DNA from: Anianabacter salinae
GTDB taxonomy: Bacteria; Pseudomonadota; Alphaproteobacteria; Rhodobacterales; Rhodobacteraceae
Direction: 5' to 3'
Assembly (NCBI RefSeq): GCF_019061145.1
Contig: NZ_JAHQZS010000001.1
Coordinates: forward strand, 496,001-560,000
DNA: 64,000 bases
Below are positions 17,712 through 28,079 of the stretch, piece by piece. Every line of letters begins with the position of its first letter. Within the stretch, counting starts at the first letter, position 1. The translations under genes and the position numbers were made by a program. The notes under the pieces are model-generated. The model saw nothing but the letters and a program-made list of their open reading frames with translations, did not search any database and was not told the origin of the DNA.

Positions 17712-17741
17712 AATATGGGACGCGAAACACCGCCGCGCAAG
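17712..17741 (-). promoter_or_regulatory. RpoH (sigma-32)-like promoter of the hsp20 operon
   Basis: Reading the minus strand, CTTGCG (17741-17736) is followed after 16 bases by CCCATATT (17719-17712). This resembles the heat-shock sigma consensus CTTGAA / CCCCATnT. It gives a leader of about 50 bases before the hsp20 ATG at 17650. Confidence 0.5.
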
Positions 17742-17829
17742 GCATGCCCGCCGCAAGTGCTTGGAGGGAATCGGTGAACGCGCTAATGTGACCGCCACGG
17801 CATCAGTCACAGGACTTGGGGCTCAATTC

Positions 17830-18048
17830 ATGAACATGTTTTCGAACATGGCATCCGACGACGTGCTGCGCGTCGAACTGGAACATCTCAAGCGCGAACA
17901 CCGCGATCTCGACGCCGCGATCCATGCGCTGCAGCATTCCGCGATGAGCGACCAGTTGCGCCTGCAACGGCTCAAGCGTCAGAAACTGGCGCTCAAGGAC
18001 AGGATCGCCCGTCTCGAGGATCGCCTGTTCCCCGACATCATCGCCTGA
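17830..18048 (+). CDS. YdcH/DUF465 family small coiled-coil protein
   Basis: A 72-residue YdcH-type (DUF465) protein, mostly one helical hairpin: [19 protein letters not shown], then [19 protein letters not shown], heptad-like and highly charged. The family is widespread in Proteobacteria and its function is unknown. Its position directly before purE-purK is a conserved arrangement in Rhodobacterales. The start is ATG 17830; the open frame extends upstream but lacks the family signature there. It is divergent from the hsp20 operon. Confidence 0.85.
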   Translation: MNMFSNMASDDVLRVELEHLKREHRDLDAAIHALQHSAMSDQLRLQRLKRQKLALKDRIARLEDRLFPDIIA

Positions 18049-18109
18049 TTGCGCCCCGGCCCGCGTTCCGTATAGTGCCGCCCTCATTCAAGGCGGCCGG
18101 AGGCAGGGC

Positions 18110-18595
18110 GTGAGCATCAAGGTTGGCATCATCATGGGCAGCCAGTCCGACTGGGCGACCATGAAGGGCGCGGCGGATATCCTAGACGAGCTTGGCGTGC
18201 CCCATGAGGCGCGCATCGTCTCGGCGCACCGGACGCCGGACAGGTTGTGGGAGTATGGCAAGACTGCCGCCTCGCGCGGGCTGCAGGTCATCATCGCCGG
18301 GGCCGGGGGCGCGGCGCACCTGCCGGGGATGATGGCCTCGAAGACGCGGGTGCCGGTGATCGGCGTGCCGGTGCAGACCAAGGCGCTGTCGGGCGTCGAC
18401 AGCCTGTATTCCATCGTCCAGATGCCGCGTGGCTATCCGGTGGCCACTATGGCGATCGGCGCGGCGGGCGCGGCCAATGCGGGCCTGATGGCGGCGGGCA
18501 TCCTTGCGCTTCAGGACACGGCGCTGGCGCAGCGGCTGGACGACTGGCGCGCGGCGCTGTCGGCGTCTATCCCCGAGGAGCCTAGCGATGACTGA
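18110..18595 (+). CDS. purE: N5-carboxyaminoimidazole ribonucleotide mutase
   Basis: Catalyses N5-CAIR to CAIR in de novo purine synthesis, acting after PurK. The 161-residue product has the class I PurE motifs GSQSDW (residues 10-15), [12 protein letters not shown] with the active-site His, and [10 protein letters not shown]-type region [14 protein letters not shown]. The start is GTG 18110 with GGAGG about 6 bases upstream. The purK start codon lies inside the end of this gene (8-base overlap), so the two are coupled. Confidence 0.97.
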   Translation: MSIKVGIIMGSQSDWATMKGAADILDELGVPHEARIVSAHRTPDRLWEYGKTAASRGLQVIIAGAGGAAHLPGMMASKTRVPVIGVPVQTKALSGVDSLYSIVQMPRGYPVATMAIGAAGAANAGLMAAGILALQDTALAQRLDDWRAALSASIPEEPSDD

Positions 18596-19658
18596 CCCGC
18601 TGCCGCAGGGCGCGACCATCGGCATTCTGGGCGGCGGCCAGCTTGGCCGGATGCTGTCTGTTGCAGCGGCGCGGCTGGGCTACAAGACCTGCGTGTTCGA
18701 TCCGGCGGGGGATTGCCCCGCCTCGCATGTCGCCAATTTCCATCTGCAGGCCGGCTATGGCGACGTTCACGCGCTGGCGCGCTTTGCCGCTGCCTGTGAT
18801 GTCGTGACCTATGAATTCGAGAACATCCCGACCGCCGCGCTCGACGCCATCGAGGCGCATGTGGCGATCCGCCCCAGCCGCGAGGCGCTGCGTGTCAGCC
18901 AGGACCGCCTGACCGAAAAGCGGTTCCTGAACGATCTTGGCCTTGCCACCGCCCCCCATGCCGAAGTGAACAGCCTTGACGATCTGACGGCGGCCATCGC
19001 CAGCATCGGCACGCCCGCGATCCTAAAGACCCGCCGCTTCGGGTATGACGGCAAGGGGCAGGTGCGGTTGGATACGCCCGAGGATGCCGCAGAAGCCTGG
19101 GCCGCGATGGCGGACGCACCGTCGATCCTCGAATGCTTCGTTGCGTTCGAGCGTGAGGTGTCGGTGATTGGCGCGCGCGGCCTTGGCGGAGACGTCGCCT
19201 GCTTCGACCCCGGCGAGAATGTCCACCAGGGCGGCATCCTGCGCACCACGACCGTTCCCGCCGCGCTGTCCGCCAGTGCCCGCACCGACGCCGTGCTGAT
19301 CGCCGCGCGCATCCTGTCCGCGCTCGACTATGTCGGGGTCATGGGGGTCGAGGTGTTCGTCACCGCCGAAGGCGCGCTTGTCGTGAACGAGATCGCGCCG
19401 CGCGTCCACAACTCGGGCCACTGGACGCAGAACGGCTGTGCCGTGGACCAGTTCGAGCAGCATATCCGCGCCGTTGCGGGCCTGCCGCTTGGCGACGGGC
19501 AGCGCCACGCGGACGTGGTGATGGAGAACCTGATCGGCGAGGATATCGCAAGCGTGCCGGACATCCTGAAGGAACCGGACGCCGCGCTGCATCTCTACGG
19601 CAAGGCCGAGGCGCGCCCCGGACGCAAGATGGGCCACGTCAACCGCATCCGGCGCTAG
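18588..19658 (+). CDS. purK: N5-carboxyaminoimidazole ribonucleotide synthase
   Basis: ATP-grasp enzyme that makes N5-CAIR from AIR, bicarbonate and ATP, the step before PurE. The 356-residue length is typical. [12 protein letters not shown] opens the biotin-carboxylase-like N-domain, [10 protein letters not shown] is the ATP-grasp glycine loop, and [15 protein letters not shown] is the conserved metal-binding region. The start ATG 18588 overlaps purE. The stop overlaps the convergent esterase stop in a shared CTAG. Confidence 0.97.
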   Translation: MTDPLPQGATIGILGGGQLGRMLSVAAARLGYKTCVFDPAGDCPASHVANFHLQAGYGDVHALARFAAACDVVTYEFENIPTAALDAIEAHVAIRPSREALRVSQDRLTEKRFLNDLGLATAPHAEVNSLDDLTAAIASIGTPAILKTRRFGYDGKGQVRLDTPEDAAEAWAAMADAPSILECFVAFEREVSVIGARGLGGDVACFDPGENVHQGGILRTTTVPAALSASARTDAVLIAARILSALDYVGVMGVEVFVTAEGALVVNEIAPRVHNSGHWTQNGCAVDQFEQHIRAVAGLPLGDGQRHADVVMENLIGEDIASVPDILKEPDAALHLYGKAEARPGRKMGHVNRIRR

Positions 19659-20383
19659 TCGATCCCGATGGCCATCCCCAGCGCCTTGCCGAACGGCATG
19701 TCGCCCGCGAAGCGGCCAGTCTTCAGAAACGTCTTCACCTGCGCGATCACGGTGGGATTCAGCATCATGAATGTATGCGACACCGGCAAGGTGATGTGGT
19801 CATCCATCCCGCGCAGCGTGGTCGAGGCGACGGACACCTTGCCATCATCCGGCCCGTCGATCATGCCGCTGAACACCGGGTTGTAGGACAGCGTTCCGGC
19901 GATCACGCCCAGGTCGAAATCGGCGGGGCCAAGGCTGTTTGGCACGCTGCCGGGGCCGGTGCCCAGTTCCAGCCCGGCGGGGCCGTTCATCCAGGCGAAG
20001 GCCCCAAGATCGCCGAAGGCATCGACCAGCTGGCTGCCGTTGTTCGGCGGGGCCAGCATGACGACGCGGCCCATGTTCTGCGGCGCGTTGTCCTGCAGCC
20101 AGGCGCGCAAAAGGATGCCGCCCATCGAATGCGTCACGAAATGCGTACGCTCTGCCCCGCACTCGGCCACGGCGGGGGTCAGGGCGAGGGGCACCAGCGC
20201 CTCGATCCGCGCATCGGTCGACGGATAGCCGCGATTGACGACGTCATACCCCTCGGCGCGCAGGCTGTCGGCCATGATCGCCATCGACGCTTCGGTGCGT
20301 GCCAGCCCGTGCAGCAACACGACGCAGTCGGCACGCGCGGCGGCGGGCAGGATCAGCAGAAGGGAAAGCAGCAGGTGGCGCAT
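19655..20383 (-). CDS. exported alpha/beta-hydrolase, lipase/esterase-like
   Basis: A 242-residue alpha/beta-hydrolase with an N-terminal signal peptide (about residues 1-18). The oxyanion segment [14 protein letters not shown] follows, and the nucleophile elbow [10 protein letters not shown] has the G-x-S-x-G-like pattern H-S-M-G-G. A late PVSHTFMM segment supplies the likely catalytic histidine, and DG-rich FDLGVIAG lies between. It resembles periplasmic triacylglycerol-lipase-like proteins; the substrate is unknown. The start ATG 20383 places the signal peptide at the N-terminus. It is convergent with purK and divergent from the Nudix gene. Confidence 0.8.
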   Translation of the reverse strand: MRHLLLSLLLILPAAARADCVVLLHGLARTEASMAIMADSLRAEGYDVVNRGYPSTDARIEALVPLALTPAVAECGAERTHFVTHSMGGILLRAWLQDNAPQNMGRVVMLAPPNNGSQLVDAFGDLGAFAWMNGPAGLELGTGPGSVPNSLGPADFDLGVIAGTLSYNPVFSGMIDGPDDGKVSVASTTLRGMDDHITLPVSHTFMMLNPTVIAQVKTFLKTGRFAGDMPFGKALGMAIGID

Positions 20384-20447
20384 GTGGCAGAGATAGTCCT
20401 GCGCATGGGCCTTGCACAGCCTGCGCCGCAACGTCACCGTCGCGGGC

Positions 20448-20894
20448 ATGAGCGAACAATCGCCGCGCCTTGCCGTCCGTGCCCTCATACTGCACGAGAA
20501 CAGGCTCTTGCTGGTCAACGCCTACCCCGGCGGGCAGAGCGATCTGTGGTGCGCGCCCGGCGGCGGCGCCAGGCGCCACGCCTCTCTCCCCGACAACCTG
20601 ACCCGCGAGGTGTGGGAGGAAACCGGACTGCGCATCGAGGTCGGCGCGCCTGCGCTGGTCAACGAGTTCCATGCGCCAGATCGCGGGTTTCACCAGGTTG
20701 ACGTCTATTTCCGCTGCCGGGTGATCGCGGGCACCCTGTCCGAAGACTGGATCGACCCCGAAGGCATCGTGACCGACCGCCGCTGGTTCAGCCGGTCCGG
20801 GATGGACGCGATCCGCTTCAAGCCCGACAGCCTGCCGGGCGCCGCCTGGGGCGAGGGCATCCTTTATGACCCGCTGGAACCCTTGGTGCGCTGA
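20448..20894 (+). CDS. Nudix hydrolase
   Basis: A 148-residue Nudix-fold pyrophosphohydrolase that would cleave nucleoside-diphosphate-linked substrates. The Nudix box is visible as [20 protein letters not shown] followed by TGL. The catalytic R-E-x-x-E-E-x-G part is intact, but the position of the first glutamate of the canonical G-x5-E is alanine. The start is ATG 20448; a TTG further upstream is also open. Its 3' end overlaps the convergent EamA gene by 31 bases. The specific substrate cannot be told. Confidence 0.85.
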   Translation: MSEQSPRLAVRALILHENRLLLVNAYPGGQSDLWCAPGGGARRHASLPDNLTREVWEETGLRIEVGAPALVNEFHAPDRGFHQVDVYFRCRVIAGTLSEDWIDPEGIVTDRRWFSRSGMDAIRFKPDSLPGAAWGEGILYDPLEPLVR

Positions 20895-21742
20895 CCGCCG
20901 AACACCGCCACCGCGACACCGCCCAGCACCAGCGCGGCGGCGATGGCGAAGGTCGCGGTGATCGGCTCGGACAGGAACACGATCCCGGCGACACCGATCA
21001 GGATCGGCACCGAAAGCTGCACCACCGCCGCCACCGACGAGGCGATGCGCGCCAGAAGCCAGTACCACAGCACATATCCCAACGCCGAGGTGATAGCGCC
21101 CGACACGCAGGCCAGCGCGATCCCGGTCGCCGACATCGCGTGCCCCGGTGACAGCAGCAGCGCCGCCAGAGCGGCGAAGGGCGCGGCCAGCAGGAAATTC
21201 TCGGCCGTGTCCCGCAAGGGATCGCCAATGCGCCGCCCGATCAGGCTGTAAATGCCCCATCCCAGCGCCGCGAAGGCCATCGACAGGGATGCCGCAAGGT
21301 TCGCATCGACGCCGCCGCGCGGCCACATCAGGTAGACCAGCCCCGAGAACGCCAGCGCCGCGCCGATCCAGCGACGGGCCGGTATCGCCTCTCGCGCCAG
21401 CAGGGCGCCTGCGAACATCGTCACCTGCACGCCGCCGAACAGGATCAGCGCCCCGATCCCCGCATCGAGCCGCAGGTAGGCGAGCGAAAAGAACAGCATG
21501 TAGATCAAGAGACTCGCGGCCCCGGTGATCCGCCCGGCAGAGACGCGGGGCAGGGCGCCGTCACGCCACAGGATCAGCAGGGCCAGCATCGCCGCACCCG
21601 AGGCCAGCCGGATCGCCGCGAAGTCGAGCGCGCCGATCTCGCCGTCCAGAATGGCAAGCCGGTTCAGGATCGAATTGGCCGCAAGCGGGATGAGGACCAC
21701 AAGGGTCAAAGGCAGGACGCGCATCGCGAATGCGTCCGCCAT
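20864..21742 (-). CDS. EamA/DMT-family transporter
   Basis: Inner-membrane protein of about 292 residues with ten hydrophobic helices in two EamA repeats, the pattern of drug/metabolite exporters. It begins with the hydrophobic segment LPLTLVVLIPLAANSILN. The second repeat starts near SLSMAFAALGWGIYSLIGRR. The substrate is unknown. The start is either ATG 21742 (used here) or ATG 21724; neither has a strong Shine-Dalgarno. It is convergent with the Nudix gene and lies downstream of groEL on the same strand beyond the groEL terminator. Confidence 0.85.
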   Translation of the reverse strand: MADAFAMRVLPLTLVVLIPLAANSILNRLAILDGEIGALDFAAIRLASGAAMLALLILWRDGALPRVSAGRITGAASLLIYMLFFSLAYLRLDAGIGALILFGGVQVTMFAGALLAREAIPARRWIGAALAFSGLVYLMWPRGGVDANLAASLSMAFAALGWGIYSLIGRRIGDPLRDTAENFLLAAPFAALAALLLSPGHAMSATGIALACVSGAITSALGYVLWYWLLARIASSVAAVVQLSVPILIGVAGIVFLSEPITATFAIAAALVLGGVAVAVFGGQRTKGSSGS

Positions 21743-21814
21743 CGCCGCGCCGGGGTCAAGCGGCGACCGTGCTTCTTCTTGGTCCAGATACTCGAAAGCC
21801 CTCCCCGCCAACGG

Positions 21815-21840
21815 AAAAAGGGGGCCCGAAGGCCCCCTTT
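21815..21840 (-). terminator. rho-independent terminator of groESL
   Basis: A 10-bp perfect stem (21817-21826 with 21831-21840) with a 4-base loop is followed on the minus strand by a T-rich run (TTTTTCC). It lies 30 bases after the groEL stop. Confidence 0.85.
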
Positions 21841-21869
21841 CCCAGTCGTTCCAAGCGGGAACGGCGTGA

Positions 21870-23537
<1,668 letters not shown>

Positions 23538-23561
23538 TTATTTGAAAGAAAGTCAGGGAGA

Positions 23562-23849
23562 TCAGGCGATGATGCCCAGGATGTCCGACTCTTTCATGAT
23601 CAGCAGTTCTTCGCCGTCCAGCGTGATCTCGGTGCCCGACCACTTGCCGAACAGGATCTTGTCGCCAGCCTTGACGTCCATGGCGATCCGGTCGCCGTCC
23701 TCGTCCTTGGCGCCTGCGCCAACGGAAACCACTTCGCCTTCGGCGGGCTTTTCCTTGGCGGTGTCGGGGATGATCAGGCCACCTTTGGTCGTGTCGTCGC
23801 TCTCGACGCGGCGGACCAGCACGCGGTCATGCAGAGGAGTGAAAGCCAT
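23562..23849 (-). CDS. groES: co-chaperonin GroES
   Basis: A 95-residue lid of the GroEL chamber. It starts with [14 protein letters not shown], has the mobile loop near [16 protein letters not shown]-like residues 16-28, and then the [13 protein letters not shown] and [13 protein letters not shown] blocks. The start ATG 23849 is preceded by AAGGAG. It is first in groES-groEL, 48 bases upstream of groEL. Confidence 0.98.
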   Translation of the reverse strand: MAFTPLHDRVLVRRVESDDTTKGGLIIPDTAKEKPAEGEVVSVGAGAKDEDGDRIAMDVKAGDKILFGKWSGTEITLDGEELLIMKESDILGIIA

Positions 23850-23886
23850 CTCTGAACGCTCCTTGGTTCATGGTTATATCTGGGTG

Positions 23887-23913
23887 TTAGCACTCACTCA
23901 TGTGGAGTGCTAG
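23887..23913. promoter_or_regulatory. CIRCE operator (HrcA-binding) of groESL
   Basis: TTAGCACTC, a 9-base spacer and GAGTGCTAG match the CIRCE inverted repeat TTAGCACTC-N9-GAGTGCTAA with one mismatch at the last base. It lies between the promoter and groES, where HrcA repression is expected. Confidence 0.95.
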
Positions 23914-23920
23914 CGAACCG

Positions 23921-23949
23921 GAGATACGCAACGCGCGGTGCCCTGTCAA
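23921..23949 (-). promoter_or_regulatory. promoter of groESL
   Basis: On the minus strand TTGACA (23949-23944) and TATCTC (23926-23921) are separated by 17 bases. CIRCE follows about 8 bases later at the expected transcription start. Confidence 0.6.
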
Positions 23950-23987
23950 GGAACGGCTATCGGAAAAATTGATCGTTCGGGGGCGAT

Positions 23988-24656
23988 CTACGGCTTGACG
24001 GCGCGCGTGGTGTCCTGTGCCGCAAGGGCATAGAGTCCGGTGCCATGCCGGACGAACCAACCGTAGTGGTCCTCTCGCATCATTCGCGTCGCGTGTTCCA
24101 CCCCGGTAGCCTTGGCCACGACCGCCCCCTTGGATGGCCCGTGTGCCTCCAGATAGGCGCGCAGCCGCATTGCGTCCTGCCGGTAGGCGGTGACAAGGCC
24201 GTCGCGGGTCGCGCCGCCCCTAGACGGATCGCCCTGCCGCCTGGCGAATTCCTTGAGCAGCCGACCGCGCCGCGCCTTCGACTTGCGCGGCACGAAAGGG
24301 CCGGGGTCGCAATGCACCTGCACCAGCCCGTCGGCCAGCCGCACCGTCAACAGCCCAAGCCCCAGCCTGCGGCACAGCTTGGTATTGTTCTTCAGGGACG
24401 AGGCAAAGGGTTTTCCCGCCCCCAGCGGCACCGCGACATAGACCCAGTCCGTCACCGCCTGCCGGGCCACCGCCTGATGGAACAGCGACAGCGCGAAGCC
24501 GGTCTTCAACTCGACGATCACCGGGTCTTCGTTGCCTTTGCAGGCCATCACGTCGACCGCGCCGATCTCGCCCTTCACCTCGTAGCCGAGGCGCTCGAGA
24601 AAGCCCTTTACCGGAGGATAGAGGTCGGTTTCACGCGGCTTGACCAAGGCGTTCAA
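23988..24656 (-). CDS. DUF2161 PD-(D/E)XK-type putative phosphodiesterase
   Basis: A protein of about 222 residues of the DUF2161 family. The nuclease-like core is visible as EVKGEIGAVDVMACKG followed by PVIVELKTGFALSLFHQAVARQ, giving the D...E-x-K pattern and a Q of the PD-(D/E)XK fold. The C-terminal half is basic and may form a winged-helix-like DNA contact. Substrate and role are unknown. The start is uncertain: TTG 24656 or TTG 24647 begin just before the conserved ETDLYPPVKGFLE, and AAGGGA lies upstream. The longer frame would run into the divergent ppaC gene. Confidence 0.75.
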   Translation of the reverse strand: MNALVKPRETDLYPPVKGFLERLGYEVKGEIGAVDVMACKGNEDPVIVELKTGFALSLFHQAVARQAVTDWVYVAVPLGAGKPFASSLKNNTKLCRRLGLGLLTVRLADGLVQVHCDPGPFVPRKSKARRGRLLKEFARRQGDPSRGGATRDGLVTAYRQDAMRLRAYLEAHGPSKGAVVAKATGVEHATRMMREDHYGWFVRHGTGLYALAAQDTTRAVKP

Positions 24657-24734
24657 TGTTCCCTTAACTTCACGTCCCCATGCCCCTATAAGGCGCGCGA
24701 AAACCACCGCCGACCCCAAAGGGACACTGCAAGC

Positions 24735-25655
24735 ATGACCATCAAGGTATTCGGCCACAAGGCCCCCGACACCGACTCGACCGGATCGCCGATCATCTGG
24801 GCGTGGTATCTGTCAGAGCAGCGCGGCCAACCTGCAGAGGCCGTGCTTCTGGGCGAGCCGAACACCGAAGCCGCGTTCATGCTGGAGCGTTGGGACCTGC
24901 CCAAGCCCGCGATCATCGGTGACGTGGCCGAAGGCGAGGACGTGGTGATCGTCGACACCAACAACCCCGCCGAATTGCCCGCCGGGATCAACGATGCGAA
25001 CATCCTTCAGATCATCGACCATCACAAGCTGGCAGGGGGGCTTGTCACCAAGGGCCCGATCGAGATCACCGTCCGCCCGCTGGCCTGCACCGCCACGATC
25101 CTGCACGACCTGATGGGTGACAAGGCGGCGGCGATGCCGGACGCGATCAAGGGGGCGATGCTGTCCTGCATCCTGTCCGACACGCTGGAATTCCGCTCGC
25201 CCACGACGACCGACCACGACCGCGCCCTGGCGGAACGGCTGGCGGGCGAGTTGGCGCTGTCGATCCCCGACTATGCCGCCGAGATGTTCGCGGCGAAATC
25301 CGACGTCTCCGCGTTCTCGGATGCCGAGTTGTTGCGGATGGATTCCAAGGAATACGAGGTCGGCGGCACCAAGTTCCGCGTCTCGGTTCTGGAAACCACG
25401 GCGCCGCACATCGTGCTCGACCGCAAGGACAGCCTGATGTCATCGATGGTGGACGTAGCGCGCGAGGACGGCGTCGAGCAGGTGCTTCTGTTCGTCATCG
25501 ACATCCTGAACGAAGAGGCGACGCTTCTGGTGCCGAACGATCTGATCAAGACCGTCGCCGAGAAAAGCTTTGGCGCAACCGTCAGCGGCGATACCGTCGT
25601 TCTGCCGGGCGTGATGAGCCGCAAGAAGCAGATCGTGCCGAACCTGACGCTCTGA
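24735..25655 (+). CDS. ppaC: manganese-dependent inorganic pyrophosphatase
   Basis: Family II (DHH-type) soluble pyrophosphatase, which hydrolyses PPi released by biosynthetic reactions. The 306-residue product has the metal ligands in FGHKAPDTDS (residues 6-15), VDTNNP and the DHH motif IIDHHKL. The C-terminal DHHA2 domain ends with SRKKQIVPNL, which contains the conserved basic phosphate-binding residues. The start is ATG 24735. It is monocistronic, with a clear terminator directly after it. Confidence 0.96.
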   Translation: MTIKVFGHKAPDTDSTGSPIIWAWYLSEQRGQPAEAVLLGEPNTEAAFMLERWDLPKPAIIGDVAEGEDVVIVDTNNPAELPAGINDANILQIIDHHKLAGGLVTKGPIEITVRPLACTATILHDLMGDKAAAMPDAIKGAMLSCILSDTLEFRSPTTTDHDRALAERLAGELALSIPDYAAEMFAAKSDVSAFSDAELLRMDSKEYEVGGTKFRVSVLETTAPHIVLDRKDSLMSSMVDVAREDGVEQVLLFVIDILNEEATLLVPNDLIKTVAEKSFGATVSGDTVVLPGVMSRKKQIVPNLTL

Positions 25656-25679
25656 GCCTGCCGGGGATTTCGATGCGAG

Positions 25680-25706
25680 GGGCGGCCCGTGACGGCCGCC
25701 CTTTTT
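25680..25706 (+). terminator. rho-independent terminator of ppaC
   Basis: A perfect 8-bp stem (25680-25687 with 25694-25701) is followed immediately by TTTTT. Confidence 0.85.
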
Positions 25707-25747
25707 GCCTCATGGACAGGGCATCGGCGCAGGCCTAACGCTGCGTC

Positions 25748-27010
25748 ATGACACCTGCTCTCGTCACCTCCTTGCGCGGCTATGGCGCGCGCGATTTCCG
25801 GGCCGACCTTGGCGCGGGCGTGACGGTCGCGATGGTGGCCCTGCCGCTCAGCCTTGCCATCGCCATCGCGTCGGGCGCGGCCCCCGAGACGGGGCTGGTC
25901 ACGGCAGTTGTCGCGGGCTTCCTGATTTCGGCGCTGGGCGGAAGCCGGGTGCAGATCGGCGGGCCGACCGGCGCCTTCATCGTCGTCGTCGCCGGGGTGA
26001 TCGCCGCGCACGGGTATTCCGGGCTGGTCACCGCGACTTTCATGGCCGGGGTGATTCTGCTGGTGGCGGGGCTGGCGCGGGCGGGGCGGCTGATCGGCTA
26101 CGTCCCCGAGGCCGTGATCAACGGCTTCACCCTTGGCATCGCGGCGATCATCGCGCTCAGCCAGCTCAAGGACCTGCTGGGCATGGATGCGGCCATGCCC
26201 GCCGACGCCGTGCACAAGGCCGGGGCGCTTTGGGCGGCGCGGGGCGAGGTGAACCCTTGGGCGCTGGGGATTGGGCTGGCGACGATGGGTCTGATCGTGG
26301 TGCTGCGCCGCGCCTTTCCGCGCTTGCCGGGGCTGATTGTCGCCGTCGGCGCGACCTCGGCGCTGGTGGCGGGCCTGGGGCTTCCGGTCGACAGCATCGC
26401 GGACCGCTTCGGCACGCTGCCGGACAGCCTGCCGATGCCGCGCCTGCCCGATCTGTCGCCTGCCAAATTGCGCGAGTTGCTGCCCTCCGCCATCGTGATC
26501 GCCTTCCTTGCAGGGATCGAGTCGCTTCTGTCTGCGCTTGTCGCCGATCGGATGATCCGCGACCGGCATCGTCCCAATGCCGAGGTGCTGGCCCAAGGCG
26601 CGGCGAACGTCGCCTCGTCCCTGTTCGGCGGGTTGCCTGCCACCGGCGCCATCGCGCGCACCGCAACGAACATCCGCGCGGGCGGGCGCACGCCGGTCGC
26701 TGGCATGATCCATGCTGGCGTGGTGCTGGCCGCGATCCTTCTTGCTGCGCCGCTGGCCTCGGGGGTTGCGATGCCCGCGCTGGCGGGGCTATTGCTGCTG
26801 ACCGCCTGGAACATGGCCGAGCCGCAGAACTGGCGCGGATACCTGCGCGATGGCCCGCTGGCCGACCGCGTGCTACTGGGGCTGACGATGGTGCTGACGG
26901 TGCTGGTCGACCTGACCGTCGCCATCGGCGTCGGCGTGGCGCTGGGCCTCTTGCTGCGGCTGTCGCGCCGGGTTCCGCCGCCGGATGATTGGACCCCGCG
27001 CGACCGCTAG
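25748..27010 (+). CDS. SulP-family anion transporter lacking a STAS domain
   Basis: Inner-membrane SLC26/SulP-type transporter of 420 residues with 10-12 hydrophobic helices. Family blocks are VAMVALPLSLAIAIASGAAPETG near residues 27-49, GGSRVQIGGPTGAFIVVV, and GFTLGIAAIIALSQLKDLLG. Typical members transport sulfate, bicarbonate or other anions and carry a cytoplasmic STAS domain of about 120 residues. Here the protein ends about 15 residues after the last helix, so STAS is absent. The substrate cannot be assigned. ATG 25748 opens on a short cytoplasmic stretch. Confidence 0.88.
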   Translation: MTPALVTSLRGYGARDFRADLGAGVTVAMVALPLSLAIAIASGAAPETGLVTAVVAGFLISALGGSRVQIGGPTGAFIVVVAGVIAAHGYSGLVTATFMAGVILLVAGLARAGRLIGYVPEAVINGFTLGIAAIIALSQLKDLLGMDAAMPADAVHKAGALWAARGEVNPWALGIGLATMGLIVVLRRAFPRLPGLIVAVGATSALVAGLGLPVDSIADRFGTLPDSLPMPRLPDLSPAKLRELLPSAIVIAFLAGIESLLSALVADRMIRDRHRPNAEVLAQGAANVASSLFGGLPATGAIARTATNIRAGGRTPVAGMIHAGVVLAAILLAAPLASGVAMPALAGLLLLTAWNMAEPQNWRGYLRDGPLADRVLLGLTMVLTVLVDLTVAIGVGVALGLLLRLSRRVPPPDDWTPRDR

Positions 27011-27080
27011 ACGGCTGGCCATTGCGCCCTATGCGGTGCATAGACGACCCCGAACGATCCCAAGCGCCGGAGCCGCCGAC

Positions 27081-27953
27081 ATGACCCGCATCATCGACAG
27101 CCTTGCCGAGATTTCCGACCGCTACGACGCGCTGTTCTGCGACCTCTGGGGCTGTCTGCACAACGGCGTCACGGCCTTTCCCGAGGCCGTCGCCGCCTTG
27201 CAGGCGTTCCGGGCCAAGGGCGGCGCCGTCGTTCTGCTGACCAATGCGCCGCGCCCGCGCGCGTCCGTTGCCCGGCAGATCGCACGCATGGCCGTGCCCG
27301 AGAAGTGTTGGGACGTCATCGCCACCTCGGGCGACAGCGCCCGCGCCGCGATGTTCGATGGCGCCGTCGGCAACAAGGTCTGGTTCGTCGGCGAGCCGCG
27401 CGACCAGAGCTTTTTCGAGCCGATGCAGATGGTGGACGATCCCGCGGACATCGAACAGGTCGAGCTGCGGAACGCCGAGGGCATCGTCTGCGCCGGGCCG
27501 TTCGATCCCATGGCAGACCCGGCCGTTCTGCGCCCCGAGCTTCTGTTCGCCAAGACCAAGGGGCTGAAGCTGCTGTGCGCCAACCCCGACATCGTGGTGG
27601 ATCGCGGGTACGAGCGTGAATGGTGCGCGGGGGCGATTGCGGCGCTCTATACCGAAATGGGCGGCGAGAGCCTGTATTTCGGCAAGCCGCATCCGCCGAT
27701 CTACGATCTGGCGCGGCGGCGTCTGGCCGGGCTTGGCCGCGACGTGGACGACAGCCGCATCCTTTGTGTCGGTGATGGCATCCTGACGGACGTGAAGGGC
27801 GCGGTGGGCGAGGATCTCGATTCGGTCCTCATCACCGGCGGGCTGGCCGCCGCCGAGACCCGGACGGGCCGCGATCCCGAGGCGGGCGCGCTGGCGGAAT
27901 ACCTGGTCGATCAGGGGTTCGAGCCGACCTACGCACTGGGGTTCCTGCGCTAG
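27081..27953 (+). CDS. TIGR01459-family HAD (class IIA) hydrolase
   Basis: A 290-residue HAD-superfamily protein of subfamily IIA (TIGR01459), related to NagD-type sugar-phosphate or nucleotide phosphatases. The nucleophile motif is FCDLWGCLHNG (residues about 18-28), motif II is LLTNAPRP, the lysine is in FGKPHPPIY, and motif IV is VGDGILTDVKGA. The family is typical of Alphaproteobacteria and its substrate is unknown. The start ATG 27081 gives the family N-terminus; no operon partner is evident. Confidence 0.9.
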   Translation: MTRIIDSLAEISDRYDALFCDLWGCLHNGVTAFPEAVAALQAFRAKGGAVVLLTNAPRPRASVARQIARMAVPEKCWDVIATSGDSARAAMFDGAVGNKVWFVGEPRDQSFFEPMQMVDDPADIEQVELRNAEGIVCAGPFDPMADPAVLRPELLFAKTKGLKLLCANPDIVVDRGYEREWCAGAIAALYTEMGGESLYFGKPHPPIYDLARRRLAGLGRDVDDSRILCVGDGILTDVKGAVGEDLDSVLITGGLAAAETRTGRDPEAGALAEYLVDQGFEPTYALGFLR

Positions 27954-27965
27954 GGCGCGCATCCG

Positions 27966-27986
27966 CCTCGCAACATTGTTGCGAGG
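27966..27986. promoter_or_regulatory. 21-bp perfect dyad upstream of the MaoC gene promoter
   Basis: CCTCGCAAC-ATT-GTTGCGAGG has perfect 9-base arms. It starts 13 bases after the HAD gene stop and ends 2 bases before a TTGACA hexamer. It may act as an operator, or as a terminator stem without a T-run. Confidence 0.5.
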
Positions 27987-27988
27987 AT

Positions 27989-28017
27989 TTGACATCCGGG
28001 GAATTAAAATTACCTTG
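27989..28017 (+). promoter_or_regulatory. possible promoter of the MaoC hydratase gene
   Basis: TTGACA (27989-27994) is followed at 16-17 bases by TTACCT/TACCTT (28011-28017). The -35 is consensus, the -10 is poor. Confidence 0.35.
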
Positions 28018-28020
28018 TCG

Positions 28021-28061
28021 GTTGCGCTGCGGGTGCATCCTCTGCTATGCCGCAGCGCAAC
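28021..28061 (+). promoter_or_regulatory. 12-bp stem hairpin in the MaoC gene leader
   Basis: GTTGCGCTGCGG (28021-28032) pairs perfectly with CCGCAGCGCAAC (28050-28061) across a 17-base loop, between the putative promoter and the start codon at 28080. Confidence 0.5.
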
Positions 28062-28079
28062 GGCAACCCGGAGACACCG

